Assembly (NCBI RefSeq): GCF_024436395.1
Contig: NZ_JAFMZO010000004.1
Coordinates: forward strand, 186,001 to 250,000
Source: Paradesertivirga mongoliensis
GTDB taxonomy: Bacteria; Bacteroidota; Bacteroidia; Sphingobacteriales; Sphingobacteriaceae
Direction: 5' to 3'
Length of the DNA stretch: 64,000 nt
Shown piece by piece: positions 1 to 8,294 of this stretch. Both the position numbers and the translations under genes were made by a program. The notes below the pieces were generated by a model that saw only the letters and a list, made by a program, of their open reading frames with translations, ran no database searches and was not told where the DNA came from. Positions within the stretch are counted from its first letter, which is position 1. Each line of letters begins with the position of its first letter.

Positions 1-166
1 CCCTCCATTGGCTGTCATTAAAGTTTTCGTTCAGGGCGCCAATAGTATCGGTTTGAGAAAATTTCCAGCCGGCGTCAATAAGCATTCGCTGGCGAGGGCC
101 AGTGGCTGCTTGTGCAGAGAGAATAGTTAAGAAAAAGAAACAGGGAAGCAGAAAAGATTTCTTCAT
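1..166 (-). CDS. Glycoside hydrolase family 2 protein, N-terminus only (partial)
   Basis: Read on the minus strand from the ATG at 166, this frame encodes a signal peptide (MKKSFLLPCFFFLTILSAQA) followed by a segment with the pattern RxxMLIDAGWKFSQTDTIGA and then FNDSQWR. This is how the mature N-terminus of Bacteroidota GH2 beta-galactosidases and beta-glucuronidases begins: a jelly-roll domain opening with GWKF and, about 20 residues later, FDDSxWR before the PHDW motif. The gene runs off the left edge, so the catalytic TIM barrel is not visible and the substrate cannot be stated. The protein should be exported to the periplasm and trim terminal sugars from oligosaccharides. GH2 membership is inferred from a stretch of only about 30 mature residues. 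Confidence 0.75.
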   Translation of the reverse strand, partial: MKKSFLLPCFFFLTILSAQAATGPRQRMLIDAGWKFSQTDTIGALNENFNDSQWR

Positions 167-612
167 AGTAATAATAGGGTCGGTTTCACCGGATATGATA
201 AGCATTTGCTCCCGGGTGCAGCTTTATTTATGAGATTATGTTTATGTTGCTAAAATCGTGTGACGGTGCCATTTCAAATTTATCTTATTTGTTATAATTT
301 TTGAACTATGTGTTTTAAGTATATGTACCAGGAATATAGAGCGTCTTTCTTACACCACCAAACACAATAAGGTTGAGGCGCGGGTAAACTTCCGTGCTCT
401 TATTTGTACTGTCTCGTCCTGAAAATAGACTAGTCCGGCAAAGCAGATTTCAATGAATCCAGTTCTGCTGGAAGCATTAAGGGAAGTCGGCAGACAAAAG
501 AGCGTCTTCCGGAATAAAAATCATTTGTCGCTTTAGCCCTCATAAATGACGCAATCACCCTTTTACATTCTAGATCCTGTAAGCTAACTTTGATAAACAA
601 CAAAAGCTAATT
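167..612. other. Intergenic region between divergent genes
   Basis: This 446-bp stretch separates the leftward GH2 gene from the rightward VOC gene, so it must hold a promoter for each. I see no convincing coding frame, tRNA or strong terminator in it. The part close to 230-320 is AT-rich and the likeliest place for the GH2 promoter, but I could not assign a clear -33/-7 pair. Confidence 0.4.
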
Positions 613-1005
613 ATGAACGAAAACATCATCTGCTGGTTTGAGATCTATGTAAAGGATATCGAACGGGCGAAAAAATTCTACACTGCTGTATTAGGTACAA
701 AATTTAGCGACAGTAGCGCCCCGGGCGACTCACCTGAGGGCATGAAGATGGCCTTTTTCTCACCTATGGAAAATCAGGGTGTATCCGGAGCCTTAATTGA
801 AATGGCCGGCACCAAAGAAGGCGACGGGCAATGCGTAAACACTATGGTTTATTTCCCTTGCCAGGATTGCAGTATCCAGGAAGGCCGGGTAGCACCCGCG
901 GGAGGAATGGTCAACCGGTCAAAGTTTTCCATCGGAGAATTTGGGTTTTGTTCAATCTGTGTCGACAGCGAGGGTAATCCCTTTGGTCTGTTCTCTATGG
1001 AATAA
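613..1005 (+). CDS. VOC family protein (glyoxalase/bleomycin-resistance fold)
   Basis: This 130-residue protein has the paired beta-alpha-beta-beta-beta modules of the vicinal-oxygen-chelate superfamily. The first module begins ICWFEIYVKDIERAKKFYTAVLG (residues 5-27), the classic N-terminal VOC signature with the helix that follows the first strand. The second ends with SVCVDSEGNPFGLFS-type residues (here CSICVDSEGNPFGLF, residues 113-127), the usual last strand carrying a D-x-E-G-N-x-x-G turn. The length is normal for stand-alone cytoplasmic VOC proteins. No metal-ligand set specific for glyoxalase I, fosfomycin or bleomycin resistance can be assigned, so the substrate is unknown. The gene stands alone, with unrelated genes on both sides. 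Confidence 0.85.
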   Translation: MNENIICWFEIYVKDIERAKKFYTAVLGTKFSDSSAPGDSPEGMKMAFFSPMENQGVSGALIEMAGTKEGDGQCVNTMVYFPCQDCSIQEGRVAPAGGMVNRSKFSIGEFGFCSICVDSEGNPFGLFSME

Positions 1006-1036
1006 TTTTCTTCCCCGCAGAGTTCGCAGTTTGGCG

Positions 1037-1071
1037 CAAGTATGCAGGGCCTTTTGTGGACTGAGTACTTG
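1037..1071. repeat. 35-nt hairpin repeat, copy 1
   Basis: The arms CAAGTA (1037-1042) and TACTTG (1066-1071) are perfect inverted repeats enclosing 23 nt. The same arms at the same spacing recur at 1120-1154, and flanking bases also match (TTGGCG against TTGTCG on the left, TACCT against TGCCT on the right). It lies 32 bp after the VOC stop codon. Confidence 0.6.
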
Positions 1072-1119
1072 TACCTCATACTAAGATTGCCCGGATATCT
1101 AATCGGTACTGATTTGTCG

Positions 1120-1154
1120 CAAGTATGCAGTGTTGGCCATTGGTGGCGTACTTG
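1120..1154. repeat. 35-nt hairpin repeat, copy 2
   Basis: Second copy of the hairpin at 1037-1071: CAAGTATGCAG starts both copies and TACTTG closes both, with identical 35-nt length but a diverged loop. Preserved arms around a changing loop suggest that the fold is kept, either as RNA or as a protein-binding cruciform. Confidence 0.6.
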
Positions 1155-1224
1155 TGCCTTAGAGCAACGAAGGGTCTACTTTAATTATCTCAATCATACT
1201 ATTTAGCCCCGAAGGTATCTAATG

Positions 1225-1295
1225 AAGCGTCAAATGCATCGTGCAGGACCGCCCTCAGAGGGTTGAGCATTAGAAAGGTTGGAAGAAGGCTGCAG
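1225..1295. repeat. Dispersed intergenic repeat, family SLL, copy 1
   Basis: About 65 bp here resemble 29390-29455. The best-conserved core is 1264-1291, which differs from 29423-29450 at 4 of 28 positions. The unit sits between genes and ends just before a transcription terminator. Read on the minus strand both copies translate to SLLxTFLxLxP, which may be chance or may betray an old coding origin. Confidence 0.5.
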
Positions 1296-1311
1296 AAAAT
1301 AACAATAGAAA

Positions 1312-1345
1312 AAAACCGCTATCATAGCTGCAGCGGTTTTTTTTG
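1312..1345. terminator. Bidirectional Rho-independent terminator
   Basis: AAAACCGCT (1312-1320) pairs with AGCGGTTTT (1332-1340) around an 11-nt loop and is followed by a T run on the plus strand and, read the other way, a T run on the minus strand. It sits 32 bp past the stop of the leftward lipoprotein gene at 1377 and also closes the VOC region coming from the left. Confidence 0.8.
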
Positions 1346-1376
1346 AAAAGATATTTAAACTGATTCCCAAACTTTT

Positions 1377-2594
1377 TTAATTACAATGTCCCGGACCAAT
1401 TTTACCTTCATTGTAGGCAGCCAAGATACCAGCCCAGTTAGTCAATTCGCTTTTAGTAGCCGTGGTGTAAGGAGAATTAATTGTGTTGAGATAAGAGCCA
1501 CCCCCATCAGGAACCGCAGCGAAGTACTTCAAAGCAGAGGCAAGAGCAGTTTCTACTTCATGGGTAGTAGAAGTTTTTTTCGCGACGTTTAATTTTGCGG
1601 CAATGTATTGGTGTGCTAATTGAACATAGGCATTACCTCCTTTAGGGGCAGTATTCATCAGCTCCAGGTACTTCAAACCACTACCGTAAAAAATCGAGTT
1701 CGCTAGATTTCCCCAGGTTGGATCAGCTTTCTTGCCAGTAGCATGGGTCTTCCAGTAACCTTGTGTATAAGTACAGCCATACACCTTTGGCAAGCAATTA
1801 AAAGTGATGTTGTCAACTGTACCCGAGCCAGTCATTGCATCTTTAGGATCTATGCCAGGGCCCAGATAAACTTCCATTTTAACTACCCCTGAAGTTCCAC
1901 CTAAGTCAACAATTGCTTTCCCGTTATCACCTACCGCGGGTATAGCTACTTTTTTAAGTTGGTTTCCGGCCATATCGTAAAGAAGAACGTTGCTTGCTCC
2001 CTCGTAAGAGTCCACATCTACAACTGAGATATTGCTCAAGGCAACGGTTCCATAAGCAGAAAAGTCAAACACTATTTTTCCACCTTGGTTGTAGTCAAAG
2101 GCCGCTGCTGGGTTTGTAGTGCGATTGATAATCATCACATTACCTAAAGGAATATTATTCGTGCTGCCGCTACCATCAGTACTTATACCTCCGAAAAGGC
2201 TTTCAGCAGGTAAAAACTGCTTGTTGGGTGTAAGGATGTCATCGATTTGATTATGGTCCGGAACGGGAGTGGGCTGTCCTGAATCAAAGATATTAGCCAC
2301 ATTGGTCTCAGAATAGGTATTAACACCCGTCCTTTGGAAGGCTTGGACGCCAATTACTTTAGCAGATTTATCACTCATTACTCCATTCATAAATCCCCTG
2401 TTATCTTTGGTAACCTTATCAAAAGTTACTGTTTCACAGCTTTCACTTAAGATTAAATTGTTACTTAAGATTACATTCTGATTGGATTCTCCTGCAAACT
2501 CAGGTTGTACCAGTTCTTCCTCTTCTTTGCTGCAACCAAAGACCACGATAGATACAGCAATCAGCATGCTTGCTTTCAATAGATGTTTTTTCAT
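1377..2594 (-). CDS. Two-domain secreted lipoprotein with C-terminal GYWKTH domain
   Basis: The start was set at 2594, where the protein opens with a lipoprotein signal (KKHLLKASMLIAVSIVVFGC, then SKEEEE), giving 405 residues; an upstream in-frame ATG would bury this signal. Residues from about 50 to 265 are beta-rich, with FDKVT near the start and SGTVDNITFNC at the end. They look like a jelly-roll module of the kind found in extracellular Bacteroidota proteins. The last 135 residues open with CTYTQGYWKTHATGKK. This GYWK(N/T)H domain recurs at the ends of many secreted bacterial proteins of unknown function, and its cysteines (including the C-terminal GHCN) may form disulfides. The product should be anchored by lipid in the outer membrane. 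No enzymatic motif was seen. Signal and domain split are clear; the role is unknown. Confidence 0.8.
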   Translation of the reverse strand: MKKHLLKASMLIAVSIVVFGCSKEEEELVQPEFAGESNQNVILSNNLILSESCETVTFDKVTKDNRGFMNGVMSDKSAKVIGVQAFQRTGVNTYSETNVANIFDSGQPTPVPDHNQIDDILTPNKQFLPAESLFGGISTDGSGSTNNIPLGNVMIINRTTNPAAAFDYNQGGKIVFDFSAYGTVALSNISVVDVDSYEGASNVLLYDMAGNQLKKVAIPAVGDNGKAIVDLGGTSGVVKMEVYLGPGIDPKDAMTGSGTVDNITFNCLPKVYGCTYTQGYWKTHATGKKADPTWGNLANSIFYGSGLKYLELMNTAPKGGNAYVQLAHQYIAAKLNVAKKTSTTHEVETALASALKYFAAVPDGGGSYLNTINSPYTTATKSELTNWAGILAAYNEGKIGPGHCN

Positions 2595-3073
2595 AAGTTT
2601 AAAGATTAATGTTAAAAAAGTACCATCATATAACAACAGGGGCTAGGTTGTTATAGTTTGATTAACTTCTTAAAAGATAGACTAATAGGTCAACGTACTT
2701 CACCTATGAAAACCCCTGCAATTCCCTCTGGCCAGGCGTCCCGCTTGCGCTTTACTTGCAGTGTCGCCGGGTTAATAGAAATTGGATATTTGGAGAGCAC
2801 ACGCCACACCCACGCAGGCCAGCTTGGATGTGGGAAGATGAAGGTGTTATAGTTGGGAGTAGCCTGGATATGTTCATATCAAAACTTAGAAGGAAATTGG
2901 AAGTCGATCCGAAGGTTGAAATTTCTTTAACCTACATAATCACGGTTTGTGCCAAATCCCTGTGAGGCCGAAGATGGTGGGCTTATGGTATGTTGTGAGA
3001 ATATAAACCAATCGGTTGAGGACATCAGTACTAAAAAAACATCCCCTTTTAGAGCTCGCTTTCTATAAAAAAA
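2595..3073. other. Intergenic region holding a gene remnant
   Basis: This 479-bp stretch lies upstream of the leftward lipoprotein gene and downstream of the leftward SMP-30 gene. It contains the response-regulator remnant listed separately. The rest shows no supported gene or RNA. Confidence 0.4.
2828..2965 (+). pseudogene. Remnant of an OmpR/PhoB-type response regulator DNA-binding domain
   Basis: The frame reads WEDEGVIVGSSLDMFISKLRR and continues KLEVDPKVEI. This matches the recognition-helix region of winged-helix response regulators, whose usual form is W-G-(E/D)-x-D-x-x-x-x-x-R-S-L-D-V-F-I-S-(K/R)-L-R-(K/R)-x-L-x-x-D-P-x-V-E-I. After VEI the frame loses the family's usual ending (N-x-H-G-x-G-F-K-L). 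A plus-one shift gives LHNHGLCQIP, consistent with one frameshift. No receiver domain or start codon exists upstream, so only the last third of the DNA-binding domain survives. Assignment rests on about 25 residues. Confidence 0.5.
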
Positions 3074-4099
3074 TTATCTCAGCCTGATTCTGAGCACATT
3101 CATATCGGCTGTCAAAAAAAGCGTCTTCCCGTCGGCAGACAAGGCGCAATTTGAAACCAGCGAGGGAACCCTGATCTTACCCAAGATACGTCCATCTTTA
3201 TTAAAGATCCATATCCCACCCGGGCCCGATGCAAAAACATTTCCCTGCTTATCAATTTTCAAACCATCGGGCAAACCCCGGTCAGTCTTGTTCGTGCCGA
3301 GGGTAGTAGAAAAGATCTTACCCTTAATTAATCTGCCTTCACTATCCAGTTCGTAGACATACCAGAACGGCTTTGCCCTGTCAGAATTGGCTATCAGTAT
3401 TCTCTTGCCTCCCGGAAAAATCGCGATACCGTTGGGCCTGCTTATGGTATCCGCTAAAAGATCAACATGTCCATTCTTCGAGAGCTTATAAACACCCTGA
3501 TAAGGCGCGGCTTTAGAAGAATCTCTGATGTTTCTTTCAAGCCCATATGGCGGATCGGTAAAATAAAGAGTACCATTTGGATGATAAGCAGCATCATTGG
3601 GACTATCAAACTTCTTTCCCCTGTAATTGTCGGCCAGCGTTACAAATTTTGGAAGAGGATGATCTAAAGATGCATCCATCATTGCCATTTTTCTGTCGCC
3701 GTGCTGACAGAGCACCAACTGCCCCTTTGGGTTAAGCAATAATCCGTTAGAGCCAGGCTCACCTCCCCGTGGTCTCGTTCCGGTATATCCGGATGGGCTC
3801 AGGTAAATTTCCTTACCCTTTTCGCTCGTCCATTTGTAGATGATATTCTTAGGAACATCAGAAAAGAGCAGCATCTGTTTACTTTCCACCCATAAAGGAC
3901 CTTCGCTCCAGTCGAATCCTTCAGCTATAATTTCAGCTTTGAATGCTTGTGTTACGATTTTACGTAATCCCGGGTCAATTTCCTCCAGAACCGCTGCCGG
4001 CGGCGTCTGAGCGAGACATATGTCCGTTAATAAACTAAAAGCCAGCGCTGATAACAGCTTCGGGGTATTAATTTTGATTCGCTTGGTAAATAAAGACAT
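3074..4099 (-). CDS. SMP-30/gluconolactonase/LRE family protein, exported
   Basis: The 341-residue product has a signal peptide ending ...LLTDICLAQ and then a six-bladed beta-propeller of the SMP-30/gluconolactonase type. Family hallmarks are EGFDWSEGPLWV (about residue 60), SPNDAAYHPNGTLYFTDPPYG (about 165-185), ISRPNGIAIFPGGKRILIAN (about 220) and GLPDGLKIDKQGNVFASGPGG (about 275). The conserved acidic and asparagine residues in these motifs normally hold the catalytic metal. Members hydrolyse sugar lactones, for example gluconolactone or L-rhamnonolactone. Here the enzyme would act in the periplasm and the exact lactone is not known. It lies 27 bp downstream of the CDGSH gene on the same strand, so the two may share a transcript. 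Confidence 0.9.
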   Translation of the reverse strand: MSLFTKRIKINTPKLLSALAFSLLTDICLAQTPPAAVLEEIDPGLRKIVTQAFKAEIIAEGFDWSEGPLWVESKQMLLFSDVPKNIIYKWTSEKGKEIYLSPSGYTGTRPRGGEPGSNGLLLNPKGQLVLCQHGDRKMAMMDASLDHPLPKFVTLADNYRGKKFDSPNDAAYHPNGTLYFTDPPYGLERNIRDSSKAAPYQGVYKLSKNGHVDLLADTISRPNGIAIFPGGKRILIANSDRAKPFWYVYELDSEGRLIKGKIFSTTLGTNKTDRGLPDGLKIDKQGNVFASGPGGIWIFNKDGRILGKIRVPSLVSNCALSADGKTLFLTADMNVLRIRLR

Positions 4100-4126
4100 C
4101 GGCTTTCTGATCAGGCTGAAGGTTTG

Positions 4127-4351
4127 CTAGACTTTTTTTGGAGGCAAATCGAATGCAACGGCTTCATGGTCAAAATGGCCGTTGTGAGATCCGTCACAAA
4201 ACGGCTTGTTCTTAGAAAGTCCGCAGCGGCAGACAGATACAACCGTCCGGCCTTGCAAGCCATAGGAGTTCCCGTTCCTGTCCACAATCTCGAAATCGCC
4301 TTCAATTTTAACCGAACCGTTGTTATTTATAGTAAGTTTTGTAGTTGCCAT
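4127..4351 (-). CDS. CDGSH iron-sulfur domain protein
   Basis: This 74-residue cytoplasmic protein carries the CDGSH motif in full: C41-x-C43 followed by S46, KNKPFC52DGSH56. Three cysteines and one histidine bind a labile 2Fe-2S cluster, as in the mitoNEET family. An N-terminal beta sheet of about 35 residues (MATTKLTINNNGSVKIEGDF) precedes it, the usual length for single-domain bacterial members. Such proteins are thought to act in redox sensing or cluster transfer. It is the first gene of a likely two-gene unit with the SMP-30 protein, although no functional link between the two is evident. Confidence 0.92.
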   Translation of the reverse strand: MATTKLTINNNGSVKIEGDFEIVDRNGNSYGLQGRTVVSVCRCGLSKNKPFCDGSHNGHFDHEAVAFDLPPKKV

Positions 4352-4442
4352 TTTTTATTTTGTGTAAAAGTAGAATAATACATTCAAGTTAAAGGGACTT
4401 AAATTCAAATACTGCCATGATATGAATCCCGGATCGTTCCTG

Positions 4443-5516
4443 TCATTTTTTAGATCGTCTGGCTCTTTCATATTGCACCGGCCATGAAATGTCGGCGCCT
4501 AAGGTTTGAGCCGCTTTTAAAGCGAAATAAGGCTCTCTCAGCATTTCCCGGGCCAGAAGTACTAAGTCAGCTTTTCCCGAAACAATGATCTCCTCCGCTT
4601 GCCCCGCATCGTCAATAAATCCAACTGCCGCGGTCATAATACCGCTGTCTTTTTTAATCGCTTCTGCAAAAGATACCTGGTACCCGGGCGCCACCGGGAT
4701 TTTAGCGACGGCCAAATTGCCTCCTGTCGAACAATCAATAAGATCAACACCCTCGTTACGCAATATGCCGGCCAGTCGAATGGAATCTTGCAGGTCCCAG
4801 CCTCCTTCGGCCCAGTCAGTGGCCGATATTCTGACGAAGAAAGGGTATTCGGCCGGCCAGACTTCTTTTACAGAGGATAAAATCTCCGTCAGAAGACGTA
4901 CACGATTCTCGAAACTGCCTCCATATTCGTCCGTTCTGACATTGGAAAGTGGCGACAAGAACTCATGGATCAGGTAGCCGTGAGCCGCGTGTATTTCAAT
5001 AACCTTAAATCCGGCTTTAAGCGCCCGCCCGGCTGCCGATTTAAAATCGCCAATCACTTTATCCAGGTCTGAACCCGACATTTCCGAGGGCTGCCCGTAA
5101 CCTTCAGCAAACTGAATCGGACTTGGCGCCAAAGCCTGCCAGCCGCCTTCATTTTCCGGAATCAGTTTACCGTTTACCCATGGCTCCCTTGTACTTGCCT
5201 TTCTGCCGGCATGCGCAAGTTGAATCCCGGCAACGCTTCCCTGACTATTAATAAAGCTTGTAATCCGCGACAGATCCGCAATATGGGCATCGTCCCAAAT
5301 TCCCATATCAGCAGGTGTTATACGTCCTTCCGGCGACACGGCGGTAGCCTCCATAATCACTAATCCTGCTCCTCCAACTGCCCGGCTGCCCAAATGTACC
5401 AGGTGCCAATCGTTGGCGAAACCGTCTACACTCGAATACTGGCACATTGGCGATACTCCAATTCTATTTTTGAGCTTGACGTTTTTTATAGTTAGAGGTT
5501 CAAATAAAGCTGACAT
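4443..5516 (-). CDS. Old yellow enzyme, YqjM-type NADPH:flavin oxidoreductase
   Basis: The start was placed at 5516 (MSALFEPLTIKNVKLKNRIG) because the family begins just there; the longer in-frame ORF adds 43 lysine- and arginine-rich residues unlike the family. The resulting 357 residues form the FMN-binding TIM barrel. YqjM-type markers are C25 and Y27 in SPMCQYS, AHAGRKAS (about 101-108), the substrate-binding pair H176 and H179 in EIHAAHGY, and FLSPLSNVRTDEYGGSFENR. Enzymes of this class reduce activated C=C double bonds in enals, enones and quinones using NADPH, probably in stress detoxification. It is a single-gene unit. Confidence 0.92.
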   Translation of the reverse strand: MSALFEPLTIKNVKLKNRIGVSPMCQYSSVDGFANDWHLVHLGSRAVGGAGLVIMEATAVSPEGRITPADMGIWDDAHIADLSRITSFINSQGSVAGIQLAHAGRKASTREPWVNGKLIPENEGGWQALAPSPIQFAEGYGQPSEMSGSDLDKVIGDFKSAAGRALKAGFKVIEIHAAHGYLIHEFLSPLSNVRTDEYGGSFENRVRLLTEILSSVKEVWPAEYPFFVRISATDWAEGGWDLQDSIRLAGILRNEGVDLIDCSTGGNLAVAKIPVAPGYQVSFAEAIKKDSGIMTAAVGFIDDAGQAEEIIVSGKADLVLLAREMLREPYFALKAAQTLGADISWPVQYERARRSKK

Positions 5517-5676
5517 AGCGATTGATTTAATTCGTGATTTGGACAAAGATGATTCCAATGGTCCATAGTACCCGTCAAACTTCTGCCATTTTCGGAGATC
5601 TTTCTTTGCTGCGATTCTCCTTTTCGGGGACTCTTCTTCTCGCAAGTTCTTTTTCTTTGCAAATGAAGATTATTTC

Positions 5677-7668
5677 CTAAAACAAGCTGCTCTGCTCGGC
5701 AGCCGGCCCTTTTAATTCCTGTTCATAAGCACGTATCAGCATGATGAGGTCATGCCCATATTGAGTTGCCTTTGGAGGTCCAACCCCTTTAACGCTACTC
5801 AACGCTTTAATGGTTGCCGGGAGCTTCTCTGCAATAGCAGCAACTGTTTTCTCAGAAAAAATCATACCCGGCATCACCTTTTCTTTTGCAGCTGTCTTAT
5901 CCCGCCAGCTTAATATTTGTTCGTACAGTTTTTCGTTGGGTTTTGCATTCAGTGCTTTAAGGTAGGAGCGATCATGATTGCTGTCTTTATCTGTCGTAAG
6001 AGCTAAATAGCCCGCTGTTGTAAACGGATTAACAGAGAAATACTCCAGTACCCGGATGCGCTGCATCAGCCAGGTTATTACCTGATCTGCCTTTAATGCT
6101 CTGTCTTTCGATAAGTCAATGTAAGCAGGTAGCTGCTTGTGTAAGTTTTCGGTTATGCGGGTCAGTTTATCAAGAAAATACGAGGCCGCAGGCTTGCTTC
6201 GTTCCGCGTTAAGTTGTTTACTGAATTTTTCTGCAACCTCTAAAATCTCCTTTTTAAAATCGGGAGCCAAACTTTCGAAGCCCTGCAACCTCGATCGAAG
6301 CGGCTCAAAGTTGAATAACTCGCTCAGTAAGAATAGACGGTATTGTTCCTGATCCTCTTCGAGCCTGCGTTTATCCGGTTCAAGTACTGATGCAATTTTA
6401 TTGAAATGTGCAACCGTCGGATCACCAATAATATTCTTAGCGGAGATCGGATTACGCAGCACCATGCCCGTCAAACTTCTGCAGCGGCTAAGGGCTACAT
6501 ACGTTTGTCCGTGTGTAAATGCCTCAGATACATCTATAATTGCTTTATCAAAAGATAATCCCTGACTTTTATGTATTGTAATGGCCCAGGCCAGCTTTAA
6601 TGGTATTTGGATAAAGCTCCCCGCATTTGTTTCATTAATGGATTCGCCATCCATCTGATACTTTACATTTGTCCATTCTAATGCTTCAACGGCTATTTCC
6701 TTACCCTCTGGGCCGCTTTTAACAAATACCATTCTGTCTTCAACTTTAATTACGGTACCGATTTTACCGTTGTAGTAAAGCTTTTCGGCCGAATTGTCAT
6801 TCTTAACGAACATTACCTGCGCGCCAACCTTCAGTTTCAAAGTTGTTTCGGTGGGATAAGCATCTTTCGGAAAATCGCCGTTAATGGTGGCTGTAAATTC
6901 AAATTCTTTCCCCGGTATTGCTTCAATATATTCATTGTTAATCTGCTGAGCAATGCCGTTGTGTGTGGTTAAGGTGATATATGGGTCTTCAGCGCCGGGC
7001 CGGAAGTCGCGCTGGTATCTGGTATTCAGCAATTCAAGGCTCGACGTGCTGATCACCTGATTGCGAACCTCGTTCAGGATATCAACGAAATCCTGCTCTT
7101 TCTGACGAAATACCTCACTCAGCTCTATCCTCACGTAAGGCGTTTTTTGCATCACCAGGCTGCTAAAAAAATATGGACTTGCATAATACCGGTTCAGCAC
7201 AGCCCATTCCTCATCACGAATAATCGGGCTCAACTGCGACAAATCTCCGATGAGCAGAAGTTGCACACCGCCGAAGGGGTAGGAGGAGTCTTTTATAGTT
7301 CGAAGTATCAGATCAATCTGGTCCAATACATCTGGCCTTACCATACTTACCTCGTCGATAACTAATAATTCCAGGCTCGCAAGTAATTCCTTTTTCTCAT
7401 CGCTGTAATATACTTCTTGTTTTACCTTGCCCGAAGGGATGACAGGGCCGAATGATAACTGAAAAAAAGAATGGATGGTCATGCCGCCTGCATTAAGCGC
7501 GGCCACACCCGTAGGTGCCACAATAGCCAGCTTCTTTTTTGAAGTCCGGCGCAGATTTTGTAGAAACGTAGTTTTGCCGGTGCCCGCTTTTCCCGTTAAA
7601 AAAACTAATGTATTTGTAGTTTCCAGATAGTCGCAGGCTAAAGCAATTTCCTTATTTGTTTTGTTCAT
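5677..7668 (-). CDS. PIF1-like AAA ATPase / SF1 DNA helicase with C-terminal HRDC-like domain
   Basis: The start at 7668 (MNKTNKEIALACDYLE) fits the family, giving 663 residues. Motor motifs are Walker A GKAGTGKTT (26-34), motif Ia APTGVAALNAGG (51-62), Walker B LLVIDEVSM (D105, E106), the GDLSQLSPI motif III, and late motifs KLAWAITIHKSQGLSFDKAIID and QTYVALSRCRSL typical of PIF1/RecD relatives. The C-terminal 75 residues (LYEQILSWRDKTAAKEKVMP... PATIKALSSVKGVGPPKATQYG) match an HRDC-type nucleic-acid-binding module. PIF1-type enzymes unwind DNA 5' to 3' and resolve G-quadruplexes and RNA-DNA hybrids. This architecture is common in Bacteroidota. The gene stands alone. Confidence 0.9.
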   Translation of the reverse strand: MNKTNKEIALACDYLETTNTLVFLTGKAGTGKTTFLQNLRRTSKKKLAIVAPTGVAALNAGGMTIHSFFQLSFGPVIPSGKVKQEVYYSDEKKELLASLELLVIDEVSMVRPDVLDQIDLILRTIKDSSYPFGGVQLLLIGDLSQLSPIIRDEEWAVLNRYYASPYFFSSLVMQKTPYVRIELSEVFRQKEQDFVDILNEVRNQVISTSSLELLNTRYQRDFRPGAEDPYITLTTHNGIAQQINNEYIEAIPGKEFEFTATINGDFPKDAYPTETTLKLKVGAQVMFVKNDNSAEKLYYNGKIGTVIKVEDRMVFVKSGPEGKEIAVEALEWTNVKYQMDGESINETNAGSFIQIPLKLAWAITIHKSQGLSFDKAIIDVSEAFTHGQTYVALSRCRSLTGMVLRNPISAKNIIGDPTVAHFNKIASVLEPDKRRLEEDQEQYRLFLLSELFNFEPLRSRLQGFESLAPDFKKEILEVAEKFSKQLNAERSKPAASYFLDKLTRITENLHKQLPAYIDLSKDRALKADQVITWLMQRIRVLEYFSVNPFTTAGYLALTTDKDSNHDRSYLKALNAKPNEKLYEQILSWRDKTAAKEKVMPGMIFSEKTVAAIAEKLPATIKALSSVKGVGPPKATQYGHDLIMLIRAYEQELKGPAAEQSSLF

Positions 7669-7746
7669 TGGCCCCACACCAGACAATTTGCGCCGGTGCT
7701 GCAAAGATGTAGCTTTTTCGGTTTTAATGCTAAATTTTATAGCAAA

Positions 7747-7893
7747 TTACTTGGGGCGAATCCGGATGCCCGGCGGCTGCAGCATGGTTTCTAATGTTTC
7801 GCTCTGTGCTTCTGCACTGATTAGCGGATCCGCAGCATTCGCTCTGGACTTAGCACGCGTTTTATAAATCTTTACCGCAGGTTCCCTGACCAT
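7747..7893 (-). CDS. Possible small protein of 48 residues
   Basis: A minus-strand frame starting at the ATG at 7893 reads MVREPAVKIYKTRAKS and ends IRIRPK, with no recognisable domain. It is basic at both ends with an acidic, alanine-rich middle. It sits upstream of the helicase gene on the same strand. Its frame stays open for some ten codons before the ATG as well. There is no Shine-Dalgarno sequence and nothing else to support it, so it is offered only as a candidate. Confidence 0.25.
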   Translation of the reverse strand: MVREPAVKIYKTRAKSRANAADPLISAEAQSETLETMLQPPGIRIRPK

Positions 7894-7954
7894 TGCACTG
7901 GTGTGGCGAGTAAGGTATTTCTTAAAGCTTTAAGAAGAGGTGATTTGCTCCGAC

Positions 7955-8125
7955 ACTATGTCAGGATTCGCAGTTTTTGCAGTAGCCCTGCCCAGACCTT
8001 ACCTTGACCTTACACAGACCTTACCTTGACCTTACCTTGAGCGAACCTAAGAGAGGGTGGGGAGTTCCGTCTTTGTGTCAGTTTTTTACCCCGTCTTCTT
8101 CGCGTTAGGGGATGGCGCATCCCCT
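7955..8125. repeat. CTTGACCTTACCTTGA-type intergenic repeat, copy A
   Basis: A run of short direct repeats built on ACCTTACCTTG occupies about 7995-8040, giving alternating AGACCTTACCTTG and ACCTTAC units. It is followed by GAGCGAACCTAA and, some 30 bp on, GTCAGTTTTTT. The same order of blocks recurs at 10739-10845. A perfect hairpin, AGGGGATG (8107-8114) with CATCCCCT (8118-8125) around GCG, closes the element but lacks a T run. This dispersed, non-coding family explains most of the 600-bp gap between 7669 and 8294; I see no gene on the plus strand there. Confidence 0.65.
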
Positions 8126-8294
8126 GTTGGCTTCAACCTAATCTAAGTCTCTTAACCGGCAACCTGAACTGATTATAATGGAATAGAGGCGACCTGAGTT
8201 TTTATTAAAGTAACGCAATACTGTTCTGAATTTCAGGTCCAGCAGCGATAGAATAAATATTCTGATTATCTTTGGGTATAAACATATTAACCCT

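Noticed and set aside
8107-8125. Hairpin AGGGGATG-GCG-CATCCCCT as a terminator
   Set aside because: The stem is perfect but no T run follows and no gene ends just upstream; it is better explained as part of the dispersed repeat.
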